DNA of 64,000 bases from Neorhizobium galegae bv. orientalis str. HAMBI 540 (GCF_000731315.1 NZ_HG938354.1:992001-1056000), one strand, 5' to 3'; positions 44,038-52,403 are shown, counted from the first letter of the stretch. Notes: generated from the letters alone by a model not told the origin. Numbers and translations: made by a program.

Positions 44038-44090
44038 TAGACAGACCTGTATGTATTTGCAATCATAAATTTTACAGAATAGTCTGTCTA
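44038..44090. promoter_or_regulatory. Paired TetR-type operator repeats
   Basis: TAGACAGAC (44038-44046) and its complement GTCTGTCTA (44082-44090). Each is part of a local dyad (ACAG-AC-CTGT; ACAGA-ATAG-TCTGT). They lie between the divergent SDR and TetR genes, the usual place for the regulator to bind. Confidence 0.65.
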
Positions 44091-44120
44091 TATGTTCGCC
44101 AAGGACCTGAGGTAACGAAA

Positions 44121-44780
44121 ATGCAGACGCGCAGCGTGCTTGAGTTTAGGGATGTGGATGTTGATGGAAAATCGCTCGATGCGCTCGCCCCGCGAGAACG
44201 CATATTGAAGACGGCTTCCGACCTCTTTTACCGGCTTAGCATCAACGCTGTCGGGATAGATCGTATCATCGCCGAAAGCGGCGTGGCCAAGATGACTTTT
44301 TACAAGCACTTTCCATCGAAGGCTAAGCTGATCGCCACCTACCTGCGTCACACGAAAGCCATGTGGTTCCAGATGCTCGCAACCGCGACGGAAAAACCTG
44401 GCCTATCGGGGACAGAGCGCGTGCTGGCGATTTTCGACGCGATAGATGAACCCCTGCGCGCGCCCACTTTCCGCGGCTGTTCGTTTACGAGAGGACTGGC
44501 AGAATTCGGACCCGAGGCAAACACGCCGGAGGTGCAGGCGGCGATTGCCGAGTATTTCACGGAACTGCAGGAACTCGTTGCATCCCTCATTAAGCCGCTC
44601 GGTTTGGACAAGCCTGAGCGAGCCGTCATACAGATCCTGTCGCTCGTCCAGGGCTCGTTTGTGATGGCGCAATCCATTCCTAACGAAGGAATTGTCGAGG
44701 CCAACCGCGATGCGGCCGGATTGTTGTTGGCCGCGACGTGTGAACCCGAGCGGGGCTCACGCCGGTTGCCTAAGCCGTAG
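44121..44780 (+). CDS. TetR-family transcriptional regulator
   Basis: A 219-residue regulator: N-terminal HTH (RILKTASDLFYRLSINAVGIDRIIAESGVAKMTFYKHFPSK), then a ligand-binding domain with FRGCSFTRGLAEFG. Divergent from the SDR gene with two operator-like repeats in between. It probably represses the SDR gene and itself. The effector is unknown. Confidence 0.9.
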   Translation: MQTRSVLEFRDVDVDGKSLDALAPRERILKTASDLFYRLSINAVGIDRIIAESGVAKMTFYKHFPSKAKLIATYLRHTKAMWFQMLATATEKPGLSGTERVLAIFDAIDEPLRAPTFRGCSFTRGLAEFGPEANTPEVQAAIAEYFTELQELVASLIKPLGLDKPERAVIQILSLVQGSFVMAQSIPNEGIVEANRDAAGLLLAATCEPERGSRRLPKP

Positions 44781-45194
44781 ATACGTAAACGGGATTGAAC
44801 CGGCAAAAATTGGGTGGGGCCGAGCATCGCACTGCATAGGCGTCACTTGGGGCACCCGCGTTCCAATTTGCGGAAATGCGGTGCCCCTGAGAATCGCGAA
44901 GAGCGCCGTTGTAAGCATAATGATGATCGGTGCAGCGAACGCTGCGCTTAGTTGATCGTGGCGCAGCCGCGAAAGTCGTTCCAGTAACTATGGACGCGGC
45001 ATATTTTGAAAGTCAGCCAGTTAGGGCTGAGATAGCAAGGACCCCAATCGCTCGTCAAATTATTCAAGTATCGATAGTGATATGGTTAGGCCTTGACCAA
45101 CTAGCGGAAACGGCCATATGATCGCACAAAACGTCGGAAATCGGTGCAATCCACCATCTGCTCGACGAGAGAGACAAACCCTGGAGCATCCGTC
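44781..45194. other. Intergenic region with no recognised gene
   Basis: About 410 bases. Short open frames lack recognisable domains or ribosome binding sites. Confidence 0.4.
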
Positions 45195-45437
45195 ATGACC
45201 GTTACCGTCAAGGTCGCTGAGGCCAAAACCCATCTGTCCGAGCTTCTGGCTAAGGTCGAGGCCGGCGAGGAGGTGATCATCTCGCGCGGCAACACGCCCG
45301 TTGCCCGGCTGTCCCGTATCCGCCGCGACAATGACGTCGATGCGCTTATCGCCGAAATCAAGGCCCAGCGCGTGGGCCGACCCGTTACCACGCAGGACGA
45401 AATCCGCGAATGGCGCGATGAGGGCCGGCGCTACTGA
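45195..45437 (+). CDS. Phd/YefM-type antitoxin
   Basis: An 80-residue antitoxin: VKVAEAKTHLSELLAKVEAGEEVIISRGNTPVARLSRI, the Phd DNA-binding fold, with a charged tail (EIREWRDEGRRY) that would bind the toxin. ATG 45195 is preferred over an upstream in-frame start. Its stop shares a base with the toxin ATG. Confidence 0.9.
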   Translation: MTVTVKVAEAKTHLSELLAKVEAGEEVIISRGNTPVARLSRIRRDNDVDALIAEIKAQRVGRPVTTQDEIREWRDEGRRY

Positions 45438-45856
45438 TGTCCTTCGTTCTTGATGCCTCCATCGCTGCCGCCTGGTTTTTGCCCGACGAACAACACGAGG
45501 CCGCCGACCGACTACTGTCGGAGATACGGTCGACGGTTTGTCTCGTGCCGGCACTGTTCTGGTTTGAGACCCGCAATCTGTTTCTGATGGCCGAGCGGCG
45601 TGGCCGACTCCGCCCGGGCGAACCGCTCCTGTTGATGACACAGCTGCGAGGGTTGCCGCTCGAGGATGCCGGGTCGGGCGGAGATGGTCTGGTGCTGGAC
45701 CTAGCGGCACGTCACACGCTGACCGCCTACGATGCCAGTTATGTCGCACTTGCCAGAACGCAGGGACTGCCTCTGGCAACCGGTGACCGAAAGATGGCCA
45801 TCGCCGCCCGCGGTGAGGGGATCACCGTGGTCGGGCCACTCGAACATGAGCACTGA
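45437..45856 (+). CDS. vapC: PIN-domain toxin (VapC type)
   Basis: A 139-residue PIN ribonuclease with Asp6 (FVLDASI), Glu44 (WFETRN), Asp99 (AYDASYVALA) and Asp117 (ATGDRKM), the full acidic set. Translationally coupled to the Phd antitoxin. It is unlike the first VapC in the window (19427), so the two pairs are independent acquisitions. Confidence 0.9.
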   Translation: MSFVLDASIAAAWFLPDEQHEAADRLLSEIRSTVCLVPALFWFETRNLFLMAERRGRLRPGEPLLLMTQLRGLPLEDAGSGGDGLVLDLAARHTLTAYDASYVALARTQGLPLATGDRKMAIAARGEGITVVGPLEHEH

Positions 45857-46012
45857 ACTCTCACCTTCCGGCAATGACGTGCTTACGCCTGAAAGGCTGA
45901 TAAGAATGGGGGCCGGCAATTAATGCTCCAGTGGCCGCCCCGCATAGCCCAAAAGGTGGGTGATGCGCTAAGCTAGAAGTTGCGAGATATTCCCCCTCGC
46001 CAAGAGACCTCT

Positions 46013-46053
46013 GGGGGCTCGAACGGGAAAGACGGCCGAGCCCTCTTCTTTTT
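46013..46053 (+). terminator. Terminator hairpin, similar to the one at 36388
   Basis: Stem GGGCTCG (46015-46021) / CGAGCCC (46037-46043), loop resembling that at 36388, followed by TCTTCTTTTT. It is about 155 bases beyond vapC, so it may end the TA transcript or an unannotated small RNA. Confidence 0.65.
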
Positions 46054-46643
46054 GAACCTTTTTGTCTTGCGTCGGGTTGAGGGCCTGCATCCTGACGGAC
46101 CGCGCAGGCCCTCGCACAACCGAAACTTCCGAGCGGATTAGCGCATACTGTCGAGTTACGGCTAAGCTGGATTGGTCGCGACGTCCCCGGGGATCGGTCC
46201 GTTGCCTGCAGATCGAACGACGTCTGATAGAGCGGCTGACGATATTCGCAGGCGGCAAGCAAGATCATTTGCCACTCAATGGTCGTGATGTCGACGCGGC
46301 CGATCTGTGTCAATATGCCGATCGTCGCGCTTGGTTGGCCGACATTGATGCAGTGCGATCGGGCATACCTCGCCCATCCATCTCCGCATATCGGCGCCCG
46401 AGATGCCGATCTGATGCTCGCCGCGATCATCCCTGAAAACACAGGCAAAGCCTGCTCTCAGCCGCCGGTCTCGTTCTGCAGAAACGTCGTCAGGTGAACA
46501 CCCCATTCTGATGGTATGATGGATTATTTAAGACCACACCGTGTGGTGCCACCCGACTATGTGGATAATGAGGTGGATTGATCTTAAATTTCGTACGCAT
46601 CCGACGCCAAGCAACAAGTGAGAAGCCTTGAGAGAAGGTAACC
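46054..46643. other. Region without a recognised gene
   Basis: About 590 bases. Overlapping open frames on both strands are unconvincing: none begins with a ribosome binding site or shows a family motif. Confidence 0.4.
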
Positions 46644-47014
46644 AAATTTGAAGTCGTTAGCGCCGTTGTCGGCCTCTCCCTTTTATTTTCGCTCCCAAGC
46701 ACAGCCAACCCCCAGCGCCTGGAATCCGGTGTTTCAGGCGACCAATGTGAGGCTGAACGTATGCTGTTAGAAACCTGGAGGGAAAAAGGGGTGGATTACA
46801 TCGTCGGCTACAAAGGTTCCGACGGCTTCATGTTCGTTCACACCGATGCCTGGCGTCGTATAACGGGCCACCTACAGTCCCGTCTGGCACTGGCTGCCTA
46901 TGCCCTGTCGGTTCGAAATTCGAGAGTGGACGCTTGAACGTCCTCGGGCGAGTTGGGCCAGACTTCGGGGCAGTGGTCGATGGGCAATGGCAGAAACGCA
47001 AGGAGACACATTGA
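46644..47014 (+). pseudogene. Small exported protein, frameshifted
   Basis: A signal-peptide-like start (KFEVVSAVVGLSLLFSLPSTA) leads into GVSGDQCEAERMLLETWREKGVDYIVGYKGSDGFMFVHTDAWRR. A stop follows after a frameshift near 46915, but the next frame continues GRLNVLGRVGPDFGAVVDGQWQKR to TGA at 47012-47014. No ATG is in frame at the 5' end. This looks like a once-secreted small protein, now broken at both ends. Confidence 0.5.
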
Positions 47015-47321
47015 GCGCTGACGGCGCAGGCTAGGCCATAGGGTGTCCAAATGCCGTTCAAATACGCAGACCGGACTGGCCTCAAAAAGAAGCCCGCCGA
47101 AGCGGGCCGAATCGAGGGACTGTCTGGAGTAGTCTGGAACGCAGGGGAGTGCGGTGAAGTGCTGATGGATGGAAGGGCCGCTGCGTCTGTTATTCGAACT
47201 GCGATTGAAGGCGAACGTTCCGTCTCCTAAGCCGATATCCTCGTCGGCCGCCCGATTTTGGGAGTTCCACCGTCACCGTAGGGGGCTATACCTATGAGGG
47301 TGTTTCCTCGAGGAAGACGGA

Positions 47322-47595
47322 ATGGAACTGGTTGTATATGGGTATCAGATCGTACCGGGCAGTGACGGGTCATTGGGCTTTGAGGCTTCCCTTGAGGACT
47401 GCCAGCGAGAAACCCTATCCGAGCGTGAAGAGCTTCGGCGGAATGACCCGGATATCGAGCCGCTGGGGCAATGGCGATCTACCGACCTACGTCGGTTTGG
47501 CCTGATATGGGCTGCTTGCCGTACTGAATGAAAAGACCTCGCTGCTCGACGCCATTGTTGTCGGTCGCAAGCGTGTAGGTGTTGTGGCCGACTGA
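47322..47595 (+). pseudogene. Small hypothetical protein, frameshifted
   Basis: ATG 47322 opens MELVVYGYQIVPGSDGSLGF EASLEDCQRETLSEREELRR-type sequence, ending at 47531 in an out-of-context stretch. A different frame then gives LLAVLNEKTSLLDAIVVGRKRVGVVAD ending at 47595. One or two small indels separate the halves. The 69-residue upstream part could still be made. Family not identified. Confidence 0.5.
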
Positions 47596-47632
47596 ACGCT
47601 AATCGGACAATAGGCAGCCGCAATCGGTGCAG

Positions 47633-47878
47633 CTATGTCTCGAAGAGCTGATAGTTCGCCCAGACAGTTCGAGATATTTCATCTTCGGTCGCCCATTCGG
47701 CGTCGGAGTCGTTGAGCAGAGTTAGGAACCCACTGTTGCTCTCGATGTCGCCCGGCGACCGATAACCTTGCTCGCACTCCTCGCAGTGTCCGTAGACATC
47801 TCCGGTGTCGCTCTCTCGAAAGAGAAAGAGCCGGCCGTTGTGACAACTCGGGCAATTGCCTGCGTGAAATTGCGTCAT
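47633..47878 (-). CDS. Zinc-ribbon-like small protein
   Basis: An 81-residue protein with two Cys pairs (GNCPSCHNGRLFLF and YGHCEECEQGY), a likely zinc ribbon, followed by an acidic helical tail. ATG 47878 is chosen; the longer frame is not conserved. It lies 80 bases after a small gene fragment on the same strand. Function unknown. Confidence 0.6.
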   Translation of the reverse strand: MTQFHAGNCPSCHNGRLFLFRESDTGDVYGHCEECEQGYRSPGDIESNSGFLTLLNDSDAEWATEDEISRTVWANYQLFET

Positions 47879-47960
47879 GGTGTCTCGGAGGGTTTCTGGG
47901 GCGTCGCAATGCCCGCGTTGCATCAGCGAACAGAACAGCACTCGAAGCCTTCCACCCACG

Positions 47961-48147
47961 CTAGAAAAGGCTCTGGGTCAGAAACTGCGCGGTAGGGACA
48001 GGAACTAGCATCTCCTCGGTGCCTCGCCACTTGGGTACCTGCTCGAACGCGAGGAAGAGCACTTCCTCGATATTCAGTGGCGAGCCGCCGTACTCCCGGT
48101 CGACGTATGCGGTGAAAACTTCTTTGCAGCGAACATCCAATTTGGGC
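47961..48147 (-). pseudogene. Small hypothetical protein fragment
   Basis: A frame reading IGRPKLDVRCKEVFTAYVDREYGGSPLNIEEVLFLAF EQVPKWRG-type sequence to a stop at 47961 looks like a real C-terminal domain. Upstream it meets a stop without an ATG. Probably a 5'-truncated or frameshifted gene. Confidence 0.4.
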
Positions 48148-48273
48148 CTACCAATCTGACGACGAATAAGTCATTCGATCTAAACATGCCATTGTCCCCA
48201 ATAGACCTGTACAGCATATGAACGACGGGCTGAGAGGGACCAAGCCCTGAAGGGCTTCGGCGACAGCCGCGTT

Positions 48274-48299
48274 GGAACAAAACAAACAACCGCGCGCTT
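48274..48299 (+). promoter_or_regulatory. Candidate EcfG-type promoter
   Basis: GGAAC (48274-48278), 19 bases, TT (48298-48299), 19 bases upstream of the small membrane-peptide gene. Confidence 0.35.
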
Positions 48300-48318
48300 A
48301 TCCTCAACAAGGGGATCA

Positions 48319-48420
48319 ATGATGGGCACGTATGTTTTAGTTTTCTTGGCATTCCTTGCATTCTTCGCCTTGGTGGCTGTCGTAGTCTATTTCACGTGCC
48401 CGCCTCTTCCCGACGATTGA
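48319..48420 (+). CDS. 33-residue single-TM peptide
   Basis: MMGTYVLVFLAFLAFFALVA then VVVYFTCPPLPDD: one hydrophobic helix covering most of the peptide and a short acidic tail. AAGGGGA at 48309-48315 is a good ribosome binding site. A GGAAC-type promoter candidate lies upstream. Resembles stress-induced bacterial membrane peptides; no homologue is named. Confidence 0.55.
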   Translation: MMGTYVLVFLAFLAFFALVAVVVYFTCPPLPDD

Positions 48421-48487
48421 ACCGCTGCCCACTCGCCAGTCTGCTACGACTTCTTGACTCCCTGCAACTTCGTGTCAGTTTCCCGGC

Positions 48488-48679
48488 ATGAGCAGACGCC
48501 ACCGCTTCGACCTCCGCAAAGACGGCGAACATACCTGGGAAATATTCGACACTACCAACAGCCGTACTGTGGTTCTCCGAGGCGAGCCCTTTTGCGGCCT
48601 ACCGCACGACAGTGCCGATACTTTAGCCGACTATATGAACTCGGCGGGTATGGTGCCTGACAAGGACACGCTGCATTGA
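48488..48679 (+). CDS. Small hypothetical protein
   Basis: A 63-residue protein (RRHRFDLRKDGEHTWEIFDTTNSRTVVLRGEPFCGL) reading like a small beta domain. It overlaps the next gene by four bases (TTGA), so the two form an operon. No recognised family. Confidence 0.6.
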   Translation: MSRRHRFDLRKDGEHTWEIFDTTNSRTVVLRGEPFCGLPHDSADTLADYMNSAGMVPDKDTLH

Positions 48680-48996
48680 GTTCGACGAACGATTTCATCG
48701 CAGAGTTGGTCCGCGCGGCCAATGAGGTCGAGAAGCTGCACGGCGACGAAGCTCGCCGTCTACTCAATCGCGCGATAACGACGATTCGCGATATGCGGGA
48801 GACAATCGGCATACCGGGCGGCCATACCTCGGCCGACGCAGTGATCGATCTGCAGACGACAGCTGTGGCCCTGGGCTTGGGCAATCGATCGCCTGATCAG
48901 GTCAAGGCCGCCCTGCTTGATGCGGCCGGCATAATCCGGGACCTGCATATTGTGCTGGATACGGGAACGGAAATTCAGATCGGGAATCGGTTCTGA
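48676..48996 (+). CDS. Small hypothetical helical protein
   Basis: A 106-residue, mostly helical protein (ELVRAANEVEKLHGDEARRLLNRAITTIRDMRETIG; ALLDAAGIIRDLHIVLDTG). Start is TTG at 48676, overlapping the preceding stop. No recognised family; operon with the preceding 63-residue protein. Confidence 0.6.
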   Translation: MSSTNDFIAELVRAANEVEKLHGDEARRLLNRAITTIRDMRETIGIPGGHTSADAVIDLQTTAVALGLGNRSPDQVKAALLDAAGIIRDLHIVLDTGTEIQIGNRF

Positions 48997-49045
48997 TACA
49001 CCTCCGCCTCGAAACTATTTTTTCTTAAACGAGGCTGCGAGTGAA

Positions 49046-49414
49046 ATGAAGAAACCGACCAAGAAGCTCCCTGAGGACGCGACCATCCGATCCATCAACG
49101 GCCAACTGGGAAGGCCAGAGGAGTACGTGCGCCAGGTCTTAGAGAATATGCGCGGCTGCAGCGGCGAATGTCAGGTCCGAATAGGGATTGTCAGCAATTC
49201 TAACTATCCCGACTACGAGATTTCGATGCTTCACTATGAAGGCGACGACGTAGCTGGGATTCAATGTTTAGCTGTAGTCGGCGGTAAGGCCAACCGGGAG
49301 ATACCCCCTGGCGATGATCTCCACAATCAAGCATGGTCATCGGCCGCCTCCAGTTTCGCAGACATTCAGCAACTGCTCGGGGAGTTGCGGGGTCTTAACA
49401 AACCCCAGAAGTGA
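49046..49414 (+). CDS. Hypothetical protein
   Basis: A 122-residue soluble protein: an N-terminal helical region (RSINGQLGRPEEYVRQVLENMRGC) followed by a beta-rich region (VRIGIVSNSNYPDYEISMLHYEG). ATG 49046 follows the previous gene by 49 bases. No family recognised. Confidence 0.6.
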   Translation: MKKPTKKLPEDATIRSINGQLGRPEEYVRQVLENMRGCSGECQVRIGIVSNSNYPDYEISMLHYEGDDVAGIQCLAVVGGKANREIPPGDDLHNQAWSSAASSFADIQQLLGELRGLNKPQK

Positions 49415-49515
49415 TTTGCACTTAGCTGAAGCTTACGCGCCCTTGGGCGAAATACGCGGCATGAACCTTGCCCGCTCCGCCTCACCCGCCGTCTCGTAGC
49501 ACCGGAACGGCGCCA

Positions 49516-49653
49516 TCAGATCCCGGTAAGGGCTTTGAACAGCCTCCTGGTGATCAGGTACAACGCCACGATGGCAAGCAGCGCCACCGTGCCGACGACG
49601 CCGACATCGATGAAGCTCTTGCTGGCGCTGATCACGGTTTCGTCTGGTAGCAA
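49516..49653 (-). CDS. Possible 45-residue single-TM peptide
   Basis: A minus-strand frame from TTG 49653: TVISASKSFIDVGVVGTVALLAIVALYLITRRLFKALTGI. It has one clear membrane helix followed by basic residues, but no good ribosome binding site and a non-ATG start. It may instead be a fragment of a larger membrane protein. Confidence 0.3.
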   Translation of the reverse strand: MLPDETVISASKSFIDVGVVGTVALLAIVALYLITRRLFKALTGI

Positions 49654-49706
49654 TCGGGAGCCCTCTGAATTACATTGAGGCATCGAGGATGATTTGGGGT
49701 GAACGA

Positions 49707-49907
49707 ATGCTGATCAAGCACGTTCAGGTGCTCGATCCGATCGAGCCAGACGACCTGTCCATGCTGCAGCGGGTATTTGACCAGGCCTGCAGCGTTCGCG
49801 GTTTTCAGAAGCAGACACCCGAAGCGGTCGAGGTCGCGATCCTCATTGTCTCCCTCTACCAGCACGGAGTCCTCAACGAGAGGCAATTGACCGTGATGGT
49901 AATGTGA
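49707..49907 (+). CDS. Small hypothetical protein
   Basis: A 66-residue protein (HVQVLDPIEPDDLSMLQRVFDQACSVRG, AVEVAILIVSLYQHGVLNERQL). The DDLSMLQRVFDQ pattern occurs in small rhizobial proteins of unknown function. Its stop overlaps the start of a 46-residue Cys-rich gene, so the two are coupled. Confidence 0.65.
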   Translation: MLIKHVQVLDPIEPDDLSMLQRVFDQACSVRGFQKQTPEAVEVAILIVSLYQHGVLNERQLTVMVM

Positions 49908-50044
49908 CCCGGCATTGCAGCGATTGCCGAGACACCGGTTGGGTATGCGAAGCACACCCGGAAAGGGTGTGGACGGGCACCCGCTCTTGCGGCTGTGGTG
50001 CCGCCGGCATGCCCTGCCCCCGTTGCTCCCCGGAACTCCCATGA
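49904..50044 (+). CDS. 46-residue Cys-rich zinc-finger-like protein
   Basis: GTG start at 49904 overlaps the preceding stop (GTGA). The peptide has six or more Cys in metal-binding spacing: HCSDCRDTGWVCEAHP, then SCGCGAAGMPCPRCSP. Together with His residues these suggest one or two bound zinc ions, as in DnaJ-type Cys-rich knuckles. Similar very short proteins occur in rhizobia. Function unknown. Confidence 0.7.
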   Translation: MTRHCSDCRDTGWVCEAHPERVWTGTRSCGCGAAGMPCPRCSPELP

Positions 50045-50113
50045 GACAAGGCGCCGGACTACTCACGGATCTTCAGATCCGTAACACGCGTCACCGGAAA
50101 GAAGGTGAATTAG

Positions 50114-50266
50114 ATGGAAGATCCGGTGGTGGTACGACCAACGCCCTTAAAACCAACGGATGCTTGGAACCGCCATCGCCGGGCGCTGGAACATCGTTGG
50201 AGGTCCGCTTGTTCTGATTCCGAGGCCGGCAGATCAAGTGCCCTTGACGAGTTGGCTTCTCGTTGA
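50114..50266 (+). CDS. Possible 50-residue basic protein
   Basis: ATG 50114 preceded by GAAAGAAGGTG: MEDPVVVRPTPLKPTDAWNR, then a Arg/His/Trp-rich stretch ending DELASR. A good ribosome binding site and a terminator 6 bases after the stop support it, although no family is recognised. Confidence 0.45.
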   Translation: MEDPVVVRPTPLKPTDAWNRHRRALEHRWRSACSDSEAGRSSALDELASR

Positions 50267-50271
50267 TGGGG

Positions 50272-50301
50272 AAGGTCCGCTTCGGTGGGCCTTTCTTTTT
50301 T
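50272..50301 (+). terminator. Rho-independent terminator
   Basis: Stem AAGGTCC / GGGCCTT (one G-T pair) with an 8-base loop and a TCTTTTTT tail. It ends the transcript of the small-gene cluster at 49707-50266. Confidence 0.75.
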
Positions 50302-50410
50302 GTTTGCGGTGCGCGGGGAGAATGCGGCCCCTTCGACTGTACGCGCCCGTACGGAAACCATCGTCGCAGCCGTGTGTTCGGGAGCCTTGGCGCCGAACAA
50401 GGAGTGGCTG

Positions 50411-50692
50411 ATGCAGACCTATTTTCTTCACCTCAACTTCCTGCGGGAATATGTAGTCGATACCGATGGAGTGGAGCTTCCCGATCTGGAGGCTGCCAAA
50501 ATCGAAGCTCGCGAGACCATTCGAGAACTTGCGGCGGAGTACATCAAAATGGGAAAGCCGCTCACGCTGTGGAGCATTCGTATCTGCGATGCGGATGACC
50601 GACTTCTGGCGGAGGTCGCGTCGGCAGAGGCGCTTCACGAGGTGATTGCACCCGTTTTCAATGGACCGCGCGGCCCCGACAGTCACGTATAG
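50411..50692 (+). CDS. DUF6894-like small protein
   Basis: A 93-residue protein with the DUF6894-type opening YFLHLNFLREYVVDTDGVELPDLEAAKIEARETI, then LWSIRICDADDRLL. Very common in Rhizobiales, function unknown. ATG 50411 is preceded by GGAG; the longer upstream frame is not conserved. Confidence 0.8.
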   Translation: MQTYFLHLNFLREYVVDTDGVELPDLEAAKIEARETIRELAAEYIKMGKPLTLWSIRICDADDRLLAEVASAEALHEVIAPVFNGPRGPDSHV

Positions 50693-50964
50693 ACTAGACA
50701 TTGGCGCGGCCCCTCATGAGGTTGCGCCGGGAACAGCATATTCCCCGCTGAGAGACATCAACGATGCTCTGCTGGGCGAATTGGCGCCGGAAGGAAGCGC
50801 CTGACCTAACACGGGGCGATCTGACTATCCGCCGGTAACCGAGCGGCGTTGTTGTGCTGCCGTCATTGTCGGTGCGTATTTTTTCCGATCCACACAAGTG
50901 ATTATTTTCAAGAATTGCCTAAAGCTGAACCCTCCAAGCAGCAGACGGGGGCAGCTGGAGGGAT

Positions 50965-50989
50965 GGGAACGTTCTGCTACCTGCAGGAT
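50965..50989 (+). promoter_or_regulatory. Candidate EcfG-type promoter
   Basis: GGAAC (50965-50969), 18 bases, TT (50988-50989), 35 bases upstream of the DUF982 gene. Confidence 0.35.
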
Positions 50990-51024
50990 TGAGTCTGAAG
51001 CGCAATCCATGGAGGGCCAAGACC

Positions 51025-51252
51025 ATGCTCGTAAATCGCTGGGAAAAGCCGCTCATTTTAGAGCGTGACGGCCTACGGGTCACAATAACTAGTACCGAAG
51101 AAGGCGTGAACTGGCTTGCTCATGAGCCAGGCCAGGCGAATCAAGCCTGGCAGCACGCGTGGCAGACCTGTCGGGCGGTGCATGAGGGACGATTGCCCGC
51201 GGAAGAAGCCAGATCGGCAGTGTTACTGGCGGCGGCCAACCGCCGGCATTAG
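51025..51252 (+). CDS. DUF982 small protein
   Basis: A 75-residue protein: WEKPLILERDGLRVTITSTEEGVNWLAHE, then W-x4-W and AVHEGRLPAEEARSAVLLAA, the DUF982 pattern. It is a diverged relative of the one at 31674. ATG 51025 is chosen over an upstream in-frame start. Function unknown. Confidence 0.78.
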   Translation: MLVNRWEKPLILERDGLRVTITSTEEGVNWLAHEPGQANQAWQHAWQTCRAVHEGRLPAEEARSAVLLAAANRRH

Positions 51253-51335
51253 GGCGCGTGTCATCTGGACTTTCGCGGACATTTCTTTGAATTTGGCTTA
51301 TCAGGGATTAGGAGTTCGCACCTGGTTCAATGGTT

Positions 51336-51722
51336 TTACGGATTACAGTGATCCCGCAGCACGTCGTGAACGAGTTGCGCCGAGATCGGCTTCGCAATGA
51401 AGCGAGCGTTGGTGGGCATGTCTGCAGTGCTAGGTCTTGCAGCCCCCGATGCAATGACTACGCAGATATGCGGCCATCTCACCGCCACCTTTCTGGCCAG
51501 GCCAAAGCCGTCGAGGCAGCCAGGCGTTTGGACATCGGTAAACAGCAATTCGAGGGAAGAGTGCTGTGCGAGAAACTCGAACGCCTGGTCGGCCGTCGTA
51601 ACCTCGATTACGGCATAACCCTCATCAGTGATGATACCGGACGTGTCCATAAGGATCAGCGGTTCGTCATCAACGACCAGAGCGATGGGCTTCTTGAGTT
51701 TTGCGAATTCAGAGTTTTCCAT
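51336..51722 (-). CDS. Single-domain response regulator
   Basis: A 128-residue CheY-like receiver: acidic pair VVDDE (residues 17-20), phospho-acceptor Asp63 (LLFTDVQTPG), Lys111 (IAKPIS). It has no output domain, so it works as a phosphate shuttle or sink or binds a partner protein. No kinase adjoins; the HWE kinase at 22176 is one candidate partner, but this is speculation. Confidence 0.9.
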   Translation of the reverse strand: MENSEFAKLKKPIALVVDDEPLILMDTSGIITDEGYAVIEVTTADQAFEFLAQHSSLELLFTDVQTPGCLDGFGLARKVAVRWPHICVVIASGAARPSTADMPTNARFIAKPISAQLVHDVLRDHCNP

Positions 51723-51998
51723 CCTCGCCCAAGTCGTAAGGAGGTCGAACGTTCCATTGCTTTCCAGTCATCGGCGGTTGCTCGATGTGAAAGTGCGTCG
51801 ATTTGGCGGACGGCACCGAAAGGACGACGTCTACAGCCGCACGACCGCACTTACTTCTATGTACTTGGCGATCGGAGCGAACTGTCGGCTCTAACGCAGC
51901 GGAACGAATCTCCCGGCGATCGGGTTACCGTAGCCCTGAAACGAGCGTCGGTCCCACCCTGACGGTGGAACACGCATTGGTCAGGACGGAGATGTAAT

Positions 51999-52403
51999 AT
52001 GGAGCTTCCCCATAACACGATTATAGCTGTTGCCGATGGCGAGAAACTTAGCCTGTTTCAGAACGAGGGCGATGCGGCGAATGTAAAGCTGAAGGCAATG
52101 CCTTCTGCAGAGATCAATAGCTCGAAAATCTCATCAGGTGGCCGCCATTCCAGCAGTTCGGCGAACCCGGACGACAGCCAGCAGAACGAAGACGGCTTCA
52201 GCAGCGGCGTAGCCGACTTGTTGAACAAGCAAGCGCTCGGAGGGAAGATCAGGAGCCTTGTTGTTGTGGCGGCACCGCGCACGTTGGGGGAAATGCGCAA
52301 GAGCTACCACAAGTCGCTGTCGGACATTCTGATCGGCGAGTTGGATAAAGATCTGACAGGCCATTCGCTGCAGGATATCGAAAAGGCGCTTGCGGCAGCT
52401 TAA
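51999..52403 (+). CDS. Host-attachment family protein
   Basis: A 134-residue protein: an N-terminal Rossmann-like strand (IIAVADGEKLSLFQNEG), a low-complexity Ser-rich linker (SSGGRHSSSSANP), and a C-terminal domain (LVVVAAPRTLGEMRKSYHKSLSDILIGELDKDLTGHSLQDIEKAL) that matches the Host_attach family of Agrobacterium and relatives. Role in plant binding is by family name only. Confidence 0.87.
   Translation: MELPHNTIIAVADGEKLSLFQNEGDAANVKLKAMPSAEINSSKISSGGRHSSSSANPDDSQQNEDGFSSGVADLLNKQALGGKIRSLVVVAAPRTLGEMRKSYHKSLSDILIGELDKDLTGHSLQDIEKALAAA

Noticed and set aside
45861..46448. A 195-codon minus-strand open frame
   Set aside because: No start signal, no recognisable motif and biased composition; overlapped by equally plausible frames on the other strand.
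50191..50216. GGAAC-N19-TT before the DUF6894-like gene
   Set aside because: It lies inside the possible 50-residue ORF and more than 190 bases from the gene, with a terminator in between.
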